Shown here: positions 52,921 to 61,866 of the stretch, in pieces
How the letters are laid out: each line of letters starts with the position of its first letter
Numbering within the stretch: the first letter of the stretch is position 1
DNA from: MED-G105 sp039814575
Lineage (GTDB): Bacteria > Pseudomonadota > Alphaproteobacteria > Caulobacterales > Parvularculaceae
Direction: 5' to 3'
Assembly (NCBI GenBank): GCA_039814575.1
Contig: JBCCAY010000021.1
Coordinates: 6,267-70,266 of the forward strand
DNA: 64,000 nucleotides
Notes under the pieces: model-generated
The model's input: only the letters and a program-made list of their open reading frames with translations
Told to the model about the DNA's origin: nothing
Database searches by the model: none
Made by a program: the position numbers and the translations under genes

Positions 52921-54495
52921 TTACTCCCCTAGCGCGGAAAGGAATTCAGCGTTTAGGGCGTCTATCGCTTTTTCCGCATCAAGACTGGCTGTTGCTTCAG
53001 CTGTCCAGGGGGCGAACGCAGCTGCAGCGGCGCCGTCTAGTTCTTCCAAATACCCCAGGGCTTTTGCAAGGTCTTCTTTGCGCAAACTATCTTCAGCGCG
53101 CGAAATGATCGCCGAGGCTGTATCACCCTCTGTATACTCGGATGGACGAATATTGACGAGCTTTATTAAGTTTGCAGCGATCGTTGAGCCCACATCGTCG
53201 GCGTTCTCACGAGCGTCGGCGGCGATAGCAGCGCTTGCGACCGTGTCAAAGCTCTTCGTGAGGCCTGAAAGGGTTGGCACGCCGCGTTCCGCGTAGGTTT
53301 CTAACGTTTTCACCGCATCCGTTCCCGGCGCGAGGCGTGAGAGCACCGAAAGCTCGCTGGCGTAAGGCGCACCGGTGTCGACGGTGCGGGCGAGCGCCGT
53401 TAAGGCGAGCGCCGCGGCGGCGCGTCCGCCGTCTGCGGCGTCAGCTGCTTCGGCGGTTTCGAGCTTTTCCTGCAAAGCCGCGATGCCCTTTTGGAAGCTC
53501 GTCTCAAGAGCGGCGATGGTTTGCGCTTGCCGCTCCGAGGCCGCGCGCTCATTGGCGAGGGCGGCGCTGAATTCCTCCGCCTGGCGTTCCACGGCGGAGC
53601 GAAGGGCTTGGACTTCTGCTGCGAGGTCCGCGCTATCGACGTTGGCGTCGCCCGAGGCTTCCGCTTCAGACGCTGCTGCGGCGACGGTTTGCGCTTCAGC
53701 GGCGCCAGCGTCTTCAGTCGCGGCCGCCTCTGCTTCTGGTTCTGTTTCTGCAGCGGCGGTCTCGTCTTGTGCGACCGCTGTCGCTTCGCCGGTTTCAGCT
53801 TCTACGGTCTCGTTCTCGCCTGTCATTTCGGCGAGCGCTTGTTTCGCCTGGGCGCGCATGGCGTTGTTGGCGTCGCCCGTTTCCGGCGCCGGCGGTAATT
53901 CGGTGATGGTGCCCTCCGCTTGCGGCGCGTCGGACACCTCGGCGGCGGCGAGTTTCGCTGCGTCGCCAGCCTCGTTCATGATTTTCTCAGCTGTCGTCTC
54001 GCCAGCCTCAGCGGTTTCGCCTGCCGTGTCAGCGACATCAATTTCGACGGCGTCCGTTTCTTCGGAAGCTTCAGCGCTTTCTTCAATCGCCGGCGTATTG
54101 TCGAGGTCCGCCGTTTCCGGCGTTTCATCGCCATTGCGGAATGTCGTTAGGATTAAAAGGACGCCAGCCAAAATAACGAAGACGGCGAAAATCGCGCCCG
54201 GCGACACCATGGAATTATCGCCATTCGAACCGGCGGTGCTTTCTGACGCCGCCTGTTCTGACTCTCCCTCGCCCGCATCATTTTCGCCTTCATCGCCGTC
54301 GTTCGCATCCGCTTGGGCTTCATCGTTCGCCGCTTCGCCGTCTGTCGCTTGGGGTGCGCCGTCGCTTACGAGTTCCGCGTCAACTTCTTCAACCGTCTCG
54401 TCCGTTGAGGTTTCAGATGTCGCGTCGACGGTTTCGCTCTCATCAGCTTTTTCCGTTTCAGCGTCGTCATTCTTCGGTTTGTCATTGTCGGTCAT
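52921..54495 (-). CDS. Alphaproteobacterial Mic60 (mitofilin-like) protein
   Basis: 524 residues. A strongly acidic N-terminal 95 residues, one membrane helix (SPGAIFAVFVILAGVLLILTT, about 97-117), an Ala/Glu-rich linker, a coiled coil (AERQAQTIAALETSFQKGIAALQ-like, about 310-350), and a C-terminal mitofilin domain (LSVLSRLAPGTDAVKTLETY, GDTASAIISRAEDSLRKEDL, KALGYLEELDGAAAAAFAPW). It is the bacterial relative of the mitochondrial crista-junction protein. GGAGG precedes ATG 54495. Its place between hemD and hemY is the established signature of this family. Confidence 0.88.
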   Translation of the reverse strand: MTDNDKPKNDDAETEKADESETVDATSETSTDETVEEVDAELVSDGAPQATDGEAANDEAQADANDGDEGENDAGEGESEQAASESTAGSNGDNSMVSPGAIFAVFVILAGVLLILTTFRNGDETPETADLDNTPAIEESAEASEETDAVEIDVADTAGETAEAGETTAEKIMNEAGDAAKLAAAEVSDAPQAEGTITELPPAPETGDANNAMRAQAKQALAEMTGENETVEAETGEATAVAQDETAAAETEPEAEAAATEDAGAAEAQTVAAAASEAEASGDANVDSADLAAEVQALRSAVERQAEEFSAALANERAASERQAQTIAALETSFQKGIAALQEKLETAEAADAADGGRAAAALALTALARTVDTGAPYASELSVLSRLAPGTDAVKTLETYAERGVPTLSGLTKSFDTVASAAIAADARENADDVGSTIAANLIKLVNIRPSEYTEGDTASAIISRAEDSLRKEDLAKALGYLEELDGAAAAAFAPWTAEATASLDAEKAIDALNAEFLSALGE

Positions 54496-54659
54496 CGAAG
54501 TCCTCCATCGGGCTTGTCGGGGCGCTTACTCAGGGGGCTCGTCAGCGCAAGGGCGAAAGGCGGGCGGCAGGCGGGGCAGGTGTCGCGCGCGTCCTTTTCA
54601 GGTGCGAAAGAAGGTCGGCGCAATAGGCCTCTTTTCCTATCGCTTCAATGATTAACACT

Positions 54660-55481
54660 TCAAGACGTCGACGTGTGAATTCCTTGCGACATCAAATGGA
54701 GCACGGGGTCGTCGGCTTTTTCATTGGCGACGAGGACGTCTTTCCAGCGCGTCTCGCCAGCCGCTTCTTTAGCGGCGACCGCGACGGCTTCGCGCAGGCA
54801 CGCCGCGGTGATGTTTGGGATATGCACCGCGCCGCCGGCGGCGTTTAGTTGGTCGACAAAGAGGCGCGCCGATCGCGCGGAGTAAAACAGCGCCCAAATT
54901 GGTCGACCGTTCGCCTCTGAATTCTCAAGCGCCGTCAGGGTTTTCGTGTCGACGGCTTTTCGGGCGACGGCTTCGTAGAGAACGGATCGTTGCGCCGATA
55001 CGTTTCGCTCAACAAGCAGCGCCGACAAATCGCTCGCGCGGTGAACGCCAGCGACGTGCAAAACATCACCACTAAGCTTTCCTGAAGCGCCGGCGATTAA
55101 GTCGGCTAACGCGCCGACATCGCCCCCGGCGATCGATACGTCGTGAAAGCCCGCTTCGGCGCAAACAGCGGCCGTCGCCGGGCCGACCGCGAACGCCGGC
55201 AAGTCGCGTCGGTCTGATTTTTCTATGAATGCGCGCACGCCGTTCGCCGAGGTGAAGGCGAGCGCCGCAATTCCGTTGAGATCGACCGGCGCATCATTCG
55301 GAGTGATATCCATAACGGGCGTAAAGACGCTCGCTTGGCCAATGGTGTCGAGGTCGCTGATGAGGCGCGGCCCGTCGGGCGCCGGCCGTGTGACGAGGAT
55401 AAGCCGCGCCGCGCGTTTCTCAGGTTTTTCGCCTGTCGCTGCGGTGAGGCTTTCCGGTTCATTGGTTGAGGGGTTGGCCAA
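54660..55481 (-). CDS. hemD: Uroporphyrinogen-III synthase
   Basis: 273 residues. Two-domain HemD fold with weak sequence conservation but clear landmarks: LILVTRPAPDGPRLISDLDT, GIAALAFTSANGVRAF, FAVGPATAAVCAEAGF, DVLHVAGVHRASDLSALL, and WALFYSARSARLFVDQL (second-domain repeat of the SANG motif). It closes and inverts ring D of hydroxymethylbilane. The start is TTG 55481 with GGAG 5 bases upstream. hemC, which often precedes it, is not in the window. It diverges from tsaD. Confidence 0.88.
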   Translation of the reverse strand: MANPSTNEPESLTAATGEKPEKRAARLILVTRPAPDGPRLISDLDTIGQASVFTPVMDITPNDAPVDLNGIAALAFTSANGVRAFIEKSDRRDLPAFAVGPATAAVCAEAGFHDVSIAGGDVGALADLIAGASGKLSGDVLHVAGVHRASDLSALLVERNVSAQRSVLYEAVARKAVDTKTLTALENSEANGRPIWALFYSARSARLFVDQLNAAGGAVHIPNITAACLREAVAVAAKEAAGETRWKDVLVANEKADDPVLHLMSQGIHTSTS

Positions 55482-55547
55482 GGGCGCTCCGGTCTCTTAT
55501 GTGTCTCGATCTACAGCAATTGGCTCGAAAGGCCGTCTCGTCGCTTC

Positions 55548-56651
55548 ATGTCGTCTTCCAACACGTCCATCACCACGCTCGGCGTTGAAAGCAGCTGCGA
55601 CGACACGGCGGCAGCTATTGTGACGCGGGGTGAAGACGGGCGCTACCGGGTTTTGTCGAACGTCGTGTGGACGCAAACCGATGCCCACCAGCCCTATGGC
55701 GGCGTCGTGCCGGAGATTGCCGCGCGCAGCCATGTGGAGAAGGTCGACACCGTCATCGAAGAGGCGATTGCTGCGGCCGGCGTCGACCTCTCCGACCTCG
55801 ACGCCGTTGCGGCGACCGCCGGTCCGGGGCTTGTCGGCGGGGTTATGGTCGGTCTCACGGCGTCGAAAGCGTTGGCTTTGGCCCATGGCTTGCCGCTGAT
55901 TCCGGTCAATCATTTAGAGGGGCACGCTTTGTCGGTGCGCCTCACCGACGCTGCGCCGTTTCCTTATTTGCTGCTTTTGATTTCAGGCGGTCACACGCAA
56001 TTGATCGCCGTGGAGGGGCTTGGCGTTTATCGCCGCCTTGGCACCACGATTGATGACGCGGCCGGCGAGGCGTTCGATAAGACGGCGAAACTTTTAGGGC
56101 TCGGACAGCCCGGCGGCCCGATGGTGGAGCGCGCCGCTGTCGGCGGACGGGCCGATCGGTTTGATTTGCCGCGCCCGCTTTTAAAGCGACCCGGCTGCGA
56201 TTTTTCTTTCTCCGGATTGAAAACGGCGGTGCGTTTGGCGCTGGAAGATATCGAGGCGCCGAACGGGCAAGACGTCGCCGATATCGCTGCGTCCTTTCAA
56301 GCGGCGGCGGCGCGCCATTTGGCGGACCGCACGGCGCGGGCCATCGATGGGTTTGATCGGCAAGACGCGAAGCGCTTGGTCGTCGCTGGCGGCGTCGCCG
56401 CTAACTGCGCGATTAAATCGGCCTTGTCCGCGGTGTGCGATGCGCGCGGCTGGGCGTTGATTGCGCCGCCGGCGAAATACTGCACGGACAATGGCGCGAT
56501 GATCGCGCTGGCCGGCGCTGAACGCGTGGCGGCGGGCCGGGTTCCATCTTTTGACGAAGCTTTGGCGTTTGCGCCGCGGGCGCGGTGGCCCTTAGCGCCG
56601 CCGCCAGCGGGCGCAGAACATGGCGGCGGCAAAAAAGGACCGAAGGCGTGA
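55548..56651 (+). CDS. tsaD: tRNA threonylcarbamoyladenosine transferase TsaD
   Basis: 367 residues. Kae1/TsaD ASKHA-fold protein that transfers threonylcarbamoyl to A37 of ANN-decoding tRNAs. TTLGVESSCDDTAAAIV, PEIAARSHVEKV, ATAGPGLVGGVMVGLTASKALA, metal ligands in VNHLEGHALSVRL, LISGGHTQLIAV, AGEAFDKTAKLLGLGQPGGP, and CTDNGAMIALAGAER are complete. The C-terminal 25 residues are a lysine/glycine extension. The intergenic space with hemD is only 66 bases, so the two promoters must overlap. Confidence 0.96.
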   Translation: MSSSNTSITTLGVESSCDDTAAAIVTRGEDGRYRVLSNVVWTQTDAHQPYGGVVPEIAARSHVEKVDTVIEEAIAAAGVDLSDLDAVAATAGPGLVGGVMVGLTASKALALAHGLPLIPVNHLEGHALSVRLTDAAPFPYLLLLISGGHTQLIAVEGLGVYRRLGTTIDDAAGEAFDKTAKLLGLGQPGGPMVERAAVGGRADRFDLPRPLLKRPGCDFSFSGLKTAVRLALEDIEAPNGQDVADIAASFQAAAARHLADRTARAIDGFDRQDAKRLVVAGGVAANCAIKSALSAVCDARGWALIAPPAKYCTDNGAMIALAGAERVAAGRVPSFDEALAFAPRARWPLAPPPAGAEHGGGKKGPKA

Positions 56652-56684
56652 GATGGCTCGGAAGACCCCGATGAGGACTTGCTG

Positions 56685-57716
56685 ATGACCGAGATTTCCA
56701 GCTCTTCAGCGCCCGCCGCGTTTAAGCGCTTGTGCGTTGTCGGCGGCGGCGCCTGGGGCACGGCGTTGGCCCATCTCCTGGCGGAGAATGGCGCTGGCGT
56801 AACGCTCTTGTTGCGCGATCCCGATCTTGCAGACGAGATCAATCGCACGCGGGAGAACGCGCCCTACCTACCGGGCGTGCGCCTCGCAGAAAGGCTTATC
56901 GCGACAATCGACGATAAGGCTGCTCTGGACGGCGCCGACGCCGTCGTCTACGCCGCGCCGGCGCAGGCCGCGCGTGCGTTTTTTGCGCGTCTCGCCCTCG
57001 AAGCGCCTGAAAACCTGACGGTTCTTTTGTGCTCGAAAGGATTGGAGCGGGCCACCGGCGCGCCGCTCTCAACCGTCTTGGAAGAGGCGTGGCCCGGCGC
57101 GGTGCCGGCGGTTTTGTCGGGGCCGAGCTTCGCGCACGATGTGGCGTCGGGACTGCCGACGGCCGTCACGCTTGCGTGCGCCGACCAAGCGTGCGCGGAG
57201 CGGTGGCGGGCAAGCCTCGCGCGGCCGCACTTTCGTCTTTACGCAACGTCGGACGTTATTGGCGCGGAGCTTGGCGGCGCGATGAAGAACGTTCTCGCCA
57301 TCGCCGCTGGCGCCGCTGAAGGGGCGGGGCTCGGGGAGAGCGCCCGCGCCGCCGCCATCGCCCGCGGGTTCGCGGAGTTCCAAAAGCTTGGCGCCGCGCT
57401 CGGCGCGCGGCCGGAAACCATGGCGGGGCTGTCGGGGCTCGGCGATTTGATTTTGACGGCGACCTCGAAAGCTTCGCGCAATATGTCCCTCGGCTTTGAA
57501 TTGGGCCGGGGACGATCGCTCGCAGAAATCGAAAAGACGCGTCGCACCGTCAGCGAAGGCGCAGCGACGGCGGCGGCGATTGTGGCGCTAGCCGAGCGCC
57601 ACGGGGTTGAAACGCCATTGTCGAAAGCTGTCGCTGATCTGATTTCGGGGGACCGGACGATCCGCCAAATAACCGACGAATTGCTGGCCCGCCCGCCGAA
57701 GCGCGAAGGCGGATAG
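56685..57716 (+). CDS. gpsA: NAD(P)-dependent glycerol-3-phosphate dehydrogenase
   Basis: 343 residues. Makes sn-glycerol-3-phosphate for phospholipids. Rossmann motif CVVGGGAWGTALAHLLAENG, then AVVYAAPAQAARAF, LCSKGLERATGAPLS, VLSGPSFAHDVASGLPTAV, substrate-binding ELGGAMKNVLAIAAGAAEG, and LSGLGDLILTATSKASRN. The ATG at 56685 has GAGGA 8 bases upstream and is preferred over TTG 56679. It lies 33 bases after tsaD, so co-transcription is likely. Confidence 0.96.
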   Translation: MTEISSSSAPAAFKRLCVVGGGAWGTALAHLLAENGAGVTLLLRDPDLADEINRTRENAPYLPGVRLAERLIATIDDKAALDGADAVVYAAPAQAARAFFARLALEAPENLTVLLCSKGLERATGAPLSTVLEEAWPGAVPAVLSGPSFAHDVASGLPTAVTLACADQACAERWRASLARPHFRLYATSDVIGAELGGAMKNVLAIAAGAAEGAGLGESARAAAIARGFAEFQKLGAALGARPETMAGLSGLGDLILTATSKASRNMSLGFELGRGRSLAEIEKTRRTVSEGAATAAAIVALAERHGVETPLSKAVADLISGDRTIRQITDELLARPPKREGG

Positions 57717-57772
57717 GCCCGCGTCGCGCTTAAAGCGCAGGGCGGCGTAAGTGGCGCTCTTCGATTGTTAGC

Positions 57773-58156
57773 TTAGATCTTTTTATTGCGGCGGTAGGAC
57801 TTGCAGCTCGCCTCATAGGGCTTGGCTGACAAACGCGCGTTCCAGCCGTCCGTACAAGCCATCGCCGCTTTAACAGCGCCAAGCGCCCGGCACTGCTCGT
57901 AGCCCGTGCGATATTGCGAGGACATCACATCTACATCGCTGCCAGCGAGGGCGAAGCCGCCGTCATAACATTGGCAAATGACGCTGGTGTCTTTTGCGTT
58001 GATTTCCGCGACCGTCGCCAGCGGATCGGACAAGGCGTTCGGCGCTTTGCCGGCGCCGCTTTTCACGCCAGGGAAGGAAAACAACGCGACCACAGCCGCC
58101 ACGACGATGAAGAGCGCCAAAACGCCGCCGAAAAGTGCCTCAATCTTGCTGCCCAT
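57773..58156 (-). CDS. Single-pass membrane protein with Cys-rich periplasmic domain, unknown
   Basis: 127 residues from ATG 58156, which has AGGGG upstream; the frame is open further but that part is non-conserved. One membrane helix (LFGGVLALFIVVAAVVALFSF) is followed by a small domain with five cysteines (VICQCYDGGFAL, YEQCRALG, MACTDGW, YEASCKSYRR), suggesting disulfide bonds in the periplasm. No family recognised. It converges with gpsA. Confidence 0.65.
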   Translation of the reverse strand: MGSKIEALFGGVLALFIVVAAVVALFSFPGVKSGAGKAPNALSDPLATVAEINAKDTSVICQCYDGGFALAGSDVDVMSSQYRTGYEQCRALGAVKAAMACTDGWNARLSAKPYEASCKSYRRNKKI

Positions 58157-58403
58157 CGCCAAAACCCCTGCTGCCGCCGCCTGTTGCTGGCGTATGCCGT
58201 CACCGGTCGCCTGTTGTGGCCGCCACGCATCGCTAAACGGCCTAACGCCCCACAATTCGTCTTGTAAAACAGAGCGTTAGAGGCGCGCTAGGGTGCGCGC
58301 GCACGCTCGCCCTGGAATGCAAGACAATTAACTATACAAGCTTGAAAGGCCGTCGGAAAGACGTCTTTTCGCTTGTTTGGCGGGCTTTATCGGGCCGACG
58401 CCG

Positions 58404-59624
58404 TTATGGGCGCTGACGGGCCAGGAGTTTCAAGCGCAAGGCGTTCAGTTTGATGAAGCCTTCGGCGTCTTTTTGGTCGTAGACCGCGTCTTCTTCGAAC
58501 GTCACATGCGCCGCCGAATAGAGCGATTTCGGCGAAGACCGGCCGATGACGGTGGCTGAGCCTTTATAGAGTTTCAGCCGCACCGAGCCGGAGACGTTTT
58601 CCTGGCTTTTGTCGATCAGCGCTTGCAACATCTCGCGCTCCGGCGCGAACCAGAAGCCGTTGTAAATAAGCTCCGCATAGCGCGGCATCAGCTCGTCTTT
58701 GAGGTGGCCGGCGCCGCGATCAAGGGTGATCTGTTCGATGCCGCGATGGGCGACCAACAAAATCGCGCCACCTGGCGTTTCATAAACGCCGCGGGATTTC
58801 ATCCCTACAAAGCGGTTTTCGACAAAGTCCAAGCGGCCGATGCCATGCTTGCCGCCATACTCGTTGAGCTTCGTCAGCAAGGCGGCCGGCGACAGCGCAT
58901 CGCCATTGATGGCGACGGCGTCGCCGCCTTCGAAAGCGATGTCGATAATTTCAGGTTTATCCGGCGCGTCTTCCGGCGAGACCGTTCGCTGATAGACATA
59001 GTCAGGCGCAGGCTCGGCCGGGTCTTCCAAGACTTTGCCTTCGGAGGACGTGTGCAGAAGATTGGCGTCGACCGAGAAGGGCGCCTCGCCGCGTTTGTCT
59101 TTGGCGATCTCGATTTGGTGCGCCTCGGCGAAGGCGATGAGCTTGGTGCGGCTGTTCAAATCCCAATCGCGCCAGGGGGCGATGACTTTAATCGATGGGT
59201 TTAGGGCGTAGGCGGAGAGTTCGAAGCGAACCTGGTCATTGCCTTTGCCGGTCGCGCCGTGGGCGATGGCGTCGGCGCCGGTTTGTTCGGCGATCTCGAT
59301 GAGGCGCTTGGAGATGAGCGGCCGGGCGATCGAGGTGCCGAGCTGATATTCGCCCTCATAGAGCGTGTTGGCGCGCATCATCGGGAAGACGAAGTCGCGC
59401 ACGAATTCCTCGCGCAGGTCTTCGATATAGATGTCGTCCGGCTTGACGCCGGCGCGCTCGGCTTTCTTGCGGGCGGGTTCAAGCTCCTCGCCTTGGCCGA
59501 GATCGGCGGTGAACGTCACCACCTCGCAGCCATATTCCACTTGCAGCCATTTCAGGATGACGGAGGTGTCGAGCCCGCCGGAATAGGCCAGGACGACTTT
59601 CTTGAAAGATTGTTTTTCGGTCAT
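58404..59624 (-). CDS. argG: Argininosuccinate synthase
   Basis: 406 residues. Joins citrulline and aspartate using ATP in arginine synthesis. PP-loop VVLAYSGGLDTSVILKWL, VVTFTADLGQGEE, LGTSIARPLISKRL, AHGATGKGNDQVRFE, WRDWDLNSRTKLIAFAE, and the C-terminal half with VENRFVGMKSRGVYETPGG are all present. The start at 59624 (MTEKQSFKKV) is preferred over an in-frame ATG 36 bases earlier. A REP element and 200 bases separate it from rlmN upstream on the same strand. Confidence 0.97.
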   Translation of the reverse strand: MTEKQSFKKVVLAYSGGLDTSVILKWLQVEYGCEVVTFTADLGQGEELEPARKKAERAGVKPDDIYIEDLREEFVRDFVFPMMRANTLYEGEYQLGTSIARPLISKRLIEIAEQTGADAIAHGATGKGNDQVRFELSAYALNPSIKVIAPWRDWDLNSRTKLIAFAEAHQIEIAKDKRGEAPFSVDANLLHTSSEGKVLEDPAEPAPDYVYQRTVSPEDAPDKPEIIDIAFEGGDAVAINGDALSPAALLTKLNEYGGKHGIGRLDFVENRFVGMKSRGVYETPGGAILLVAHRGIEQITLDRGAGHLKDELMPRYAELIYNGFWFAPEREMLQALIDKSQENVSGSVRLKLYKGSATVIGRSSPKSLYSAAHVTFEEDAVYDQKDAEGFIKLNALRLKLLARQRP

Positions 59625-59701
59625 GGCCGGTTCCGATAGCGGAAAAAACGCGGGATGCAAGTCGGGAGCGGGGGATTTTTGTTGTGATGGTGTCGGTCTT
59701 C

Positions 59702-59798
59702 GCCATCCTTCGAGACGCGCCTAAAGGCGCTCCTCAGGATGAGGGTTCACCAGCCCTCATCCTGAGGAGGCCGCTGCGCGGCCGTCTCGAAGGATGGC
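59702..59798. repeat. REP/BIME-like palindromic element, copy 3
   Basis: GCCATCCTTCGAGAC opens and GTCTCGAAGGATGGC closes the element. The inner arms are GCTCCTCAGGATGAGGG and CCCTCATCCTGAGGAG. It has the same core as the two GTA copies but lacks their outer TTCTTTTC-type ends. It lies between rlmN and argG, where it could serve as a terminator or mRNA end. Confidence 0.85.
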
Positions 59799-59829
59799 AA
59801 AGGGCGCGGGCCTTAGATGGCGAAGGCTA

Positions 59830-61026
59830 TCAGGACGCCTCAGCCGCTTCTCGGCGTCTCCGATCGGCGGCGCGCTCTTTTACGCTCTCCGACTTCAACT
59901 GCCCGCAGGCGGCGAAAATGTCCCGGCCCCGCGGTGTGCGGATCGGCGAGGCATAGCCGGCCCGGTTGACGATATCGGCGAAGGCTTCGATCTGCTCCCA
60001 GCTGGAGCATTCATAGGCCGCGTCCGGCCAAGGATTGAACGGGATCAAATTGATCTTCGCGGGGATCTTCTTGAGGAGGCGCACTAAGTCCCGCGCTTCA
60101 GCGAGGCTGTCATTCACCCCCTTCAGCATGACGTATTCGAACGTCACGCGGCGGGCGTTGCCGACGCCCGGATAGGTGCGGCAGGCCTCTAAAAGTTCGT
60201 CGATTGGGTGTTTGCGATTGATGGGCACGAGAACGTCGCGCAGATCGTCGTGCGTCGCGTGCAGGGAAATCGCCAACATGGCGCTTGTGTCTTCGCCGAG
60301 CTTGCGCATTTCCGGGACGACGCCGGACGTCGACACCGTAATGCGCCGGCGGGAAATCGAAACGCCGTCGCCGTCGGCGAGGACGTCCATGGCGCGGCCC
60401 ACATTGTCCAAATTATAGAGCGGCTCACCCATGCCCATGAAGACAATATTGGAGAGCGTGCGATCGTCCTTGCCGCTCGGCCACTCGGCGAGGTCGTCCT
60501 TGGCGGCGAGGGCCTGGCCGATAATTTCGCCCGCGGTGAGATTGCGCACCAGCTTCTGCGTGCCCGTATGGCAAAATGTGCAGGCAAGGGTGCAGCCCAC
60601 TTGGCTCGAAACGCATAAGGCTCCGGCGCGTCCCACATCGGGGATATAGACGCTCTCCACTTCGATGCCCGGCCCGAACCGCAATAGGTATTTGCGGGTG
60701 CCGTCGACGGAGACCTGGCGGTCAATCATTTCTGGTCGCGAAATGACAAAGACGTCGGCGAGGGTTCGCCGCAAATCTTTGCCGATATCGGTCATCGCCT
60801 CGAAATCGGTGACGCCGAAATTATAAATCCAACGCCACAGCTGGCTCGCCCGCATGCGCGCCTTTTTCGGTTCAACGCCGGCGCGGGTCATGAGGGCGTC
60901 GGCGAGCGCGGCGCGGCTCAGCCCGACAAGATCGAGCGGGGCGGCCGTTTGCGCGTCTGCAGGCGTTGATGTGAGGTCGAGGGCGGTCATTGCGACGTCA
61001 TCTAGCCTCTGGCGGGGAAATTTCAT
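59830..61026 (-). CDS. rlmN: Dual-specificity 23S rRNA/tRNA adenine C2-methyltransferase RlmN
   Basis: 398 residues. Radical SAM enzyme methylating A2503 of 23S rRNA and A37 of some tRNAs. The CxxxCxxC cluster motif is in VGCTLACTFCHTGTQKL. Other conserved parts are ASQLWRWIYNFGVTDFEAM, CVSSQVGC, NIVFMGMGEPLYNLDNV, ISTSGVVP-like VSTSGVVPEM, LAISLHATHDDLRD, and EYVMLKGVNDS. Start ATG 61026 or ATG 60990; neither has a strong ribosome site. Confidence 0.96.
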   Translation of the reverse strand: MKFPRQRLDDVAMTALDLTSTPADAQTAAPLDLVGLSRAALADALMTRAGVEPKKARMRASQLWRWIYNFGVTDFEAMTDIGKDLRRTLADVFVISRPEMIDRQVSVDGTRKYLLRFGPGIEVESVYIPDVGRAGALCVSSQVGCTLACTFCHTGTQKLVRNLTAGEIIGQALAAKDDLAEWPSGKDDRTLSNIVFMGMGEPLYNLDNVGRAMDVLADGDGVSISRRRITVSTSGVVPEMRKLGEDTSAMLAISLHATHDDLRDVLVPINRKHPIDELLEACRTYPGVGNARRVTFEYVMLKGVNDSLAEARDLVRLLKKIPAKINLIPFNPWPDAAYECSSWEQIEAFADIVNRAGYASPIRTPRGRDIFAACGQLKSESVKERAADRRRREAAEAS

Positions 61027-61086
61027 AGGCGCTTAGCGGTCGCAAGCGCTTTGACGCTGGCGTTCGGCGGCCTATATCTCGGTCCC

Positions 61087-61635
61087 ATGGATAGTGAAAA
61101 ACCAACTTCTCCTAAAAACGCGCCAGCCTTGCGGGTTCTTGTGAAGCGCCTGCCCCACGCTGAGGGCATCAAATTACCGTCTTACGAGACGGCGCTCGCC
61201 GCCGGCTGCGATGTTCGCGCCGCCCTCGCCGAAGACGCGCCCTTGACGCTCGGCGCTGGTGAGCGCGCAATGATCCCAACAGGGCTCGCCATCGCCTTGC
61301 CGCCCGGTTGGGAGGCGCAAGTGCGGCCACGCTCGGGGCTCGCCGCGAAGCATGGGATTTCTTGCGTCAACGCGCCCGGCACGATCGACGCCGATTACCG
61401 GGGCGAGGTGAAAATCATCTTGATCAATCACGGGACTGAGGCGGTGACCATCAATCGCGGCGATCGCATCGCGCAAATTGTTTTCGCGCCGGTTTTTCAA
61501 GCTGCCTTTGAGGAAGTCTCATCCCTTGATGAAACGGCGCGGGGGACGGGCGGTTTTGGCTCCACCGGCGGCCTGGCGAGTGGGGCGGCGTCAACTGCCG
61601 CGGCGAACCCGTTCCGCGGCGACGACGCTGAGTAG
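61087..61635 (+). CDS. dut: dUTP diphosphatase
   Basis: 182 residues. Trimeric dUTPase with five motifs: AGCDVRAAL, QVRPRSGLAAKHGI, NAPGTIDADYRGEV, NRGDRIAQIV, and the flexible C-terminal RGTGGFGSTGG arm. About 20 extra residues follow the last motif. It keeps uracil out of DNA, and so functionally complements the uracil-DNA glycosylase elsewhere in the window. ATG 61087 is preferred over an upstream TTG. Confidence 0.95.
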   Translation: MDSEKPTSPKNAPALRVLVKRLPHAEGIKLPSYETALAAGCDVRAALAEDAPLTLGAGERAMIPTGLAIALPPGWEAQVRPRSGLAAKHGISCVNAPGTIDADYRGEVKIILINHGTEAVTINRGDRIAQIVFAPVFQAAFEEVSSLDETARGTGGFGSTGGLASGAASTAAANPFRGDDAE

Positions 61636-61643
61636 GCGCGCGC

Positions 61644-61838
61644 GTGGCCGGTTGGACTGACCTCCTGCCCATCGCGTTGCAAGACGCACTTTATCTGGTG
61701 GGCTTTGTGTCGATCGTTCTAGGGCTGTTGGTGCGCGAACGCGGCGGCAACAATCAGGGACTTGGCCTTTCCATATCGCTTGTCGGCGTGTGTCTCGTTT
61801 TGGCCGGACCGATGGCGAAACTTCTCGGCTGGTGGTGA
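61644..61838 (+). CDS. Small two-helix membrane protein, unknown
   Basis: 64 residues from GTG 61644. Two hydrophobic segments (ALYLVGFVSIVLGLLV; LGLSISLVGVCLVLAGPMA) flank a short RERGGNNQG loop. It lies 8 bases after dut and 28 bases before moeB, with matching base composition, which supports a real gene in the same transcript. No family recognised. Confidence 0.55.
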   Translation: MAGWTDLLPIALQDALYLVGFVSIVLGLLVRERGGNNQGLGLSISLVGVCLVLAGPMAKLLGWW

Positions 61839-61866
61839 GCGCCAATTAAGCGAAAAGACGCCCCTT

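Noticed and set aside
53375..54655. 426-codon Ser/Ala-rich frame opposite mic60
   Set aside because: Low-complexity antisense shadow of the Ala/Glu-rich mic60 gene.
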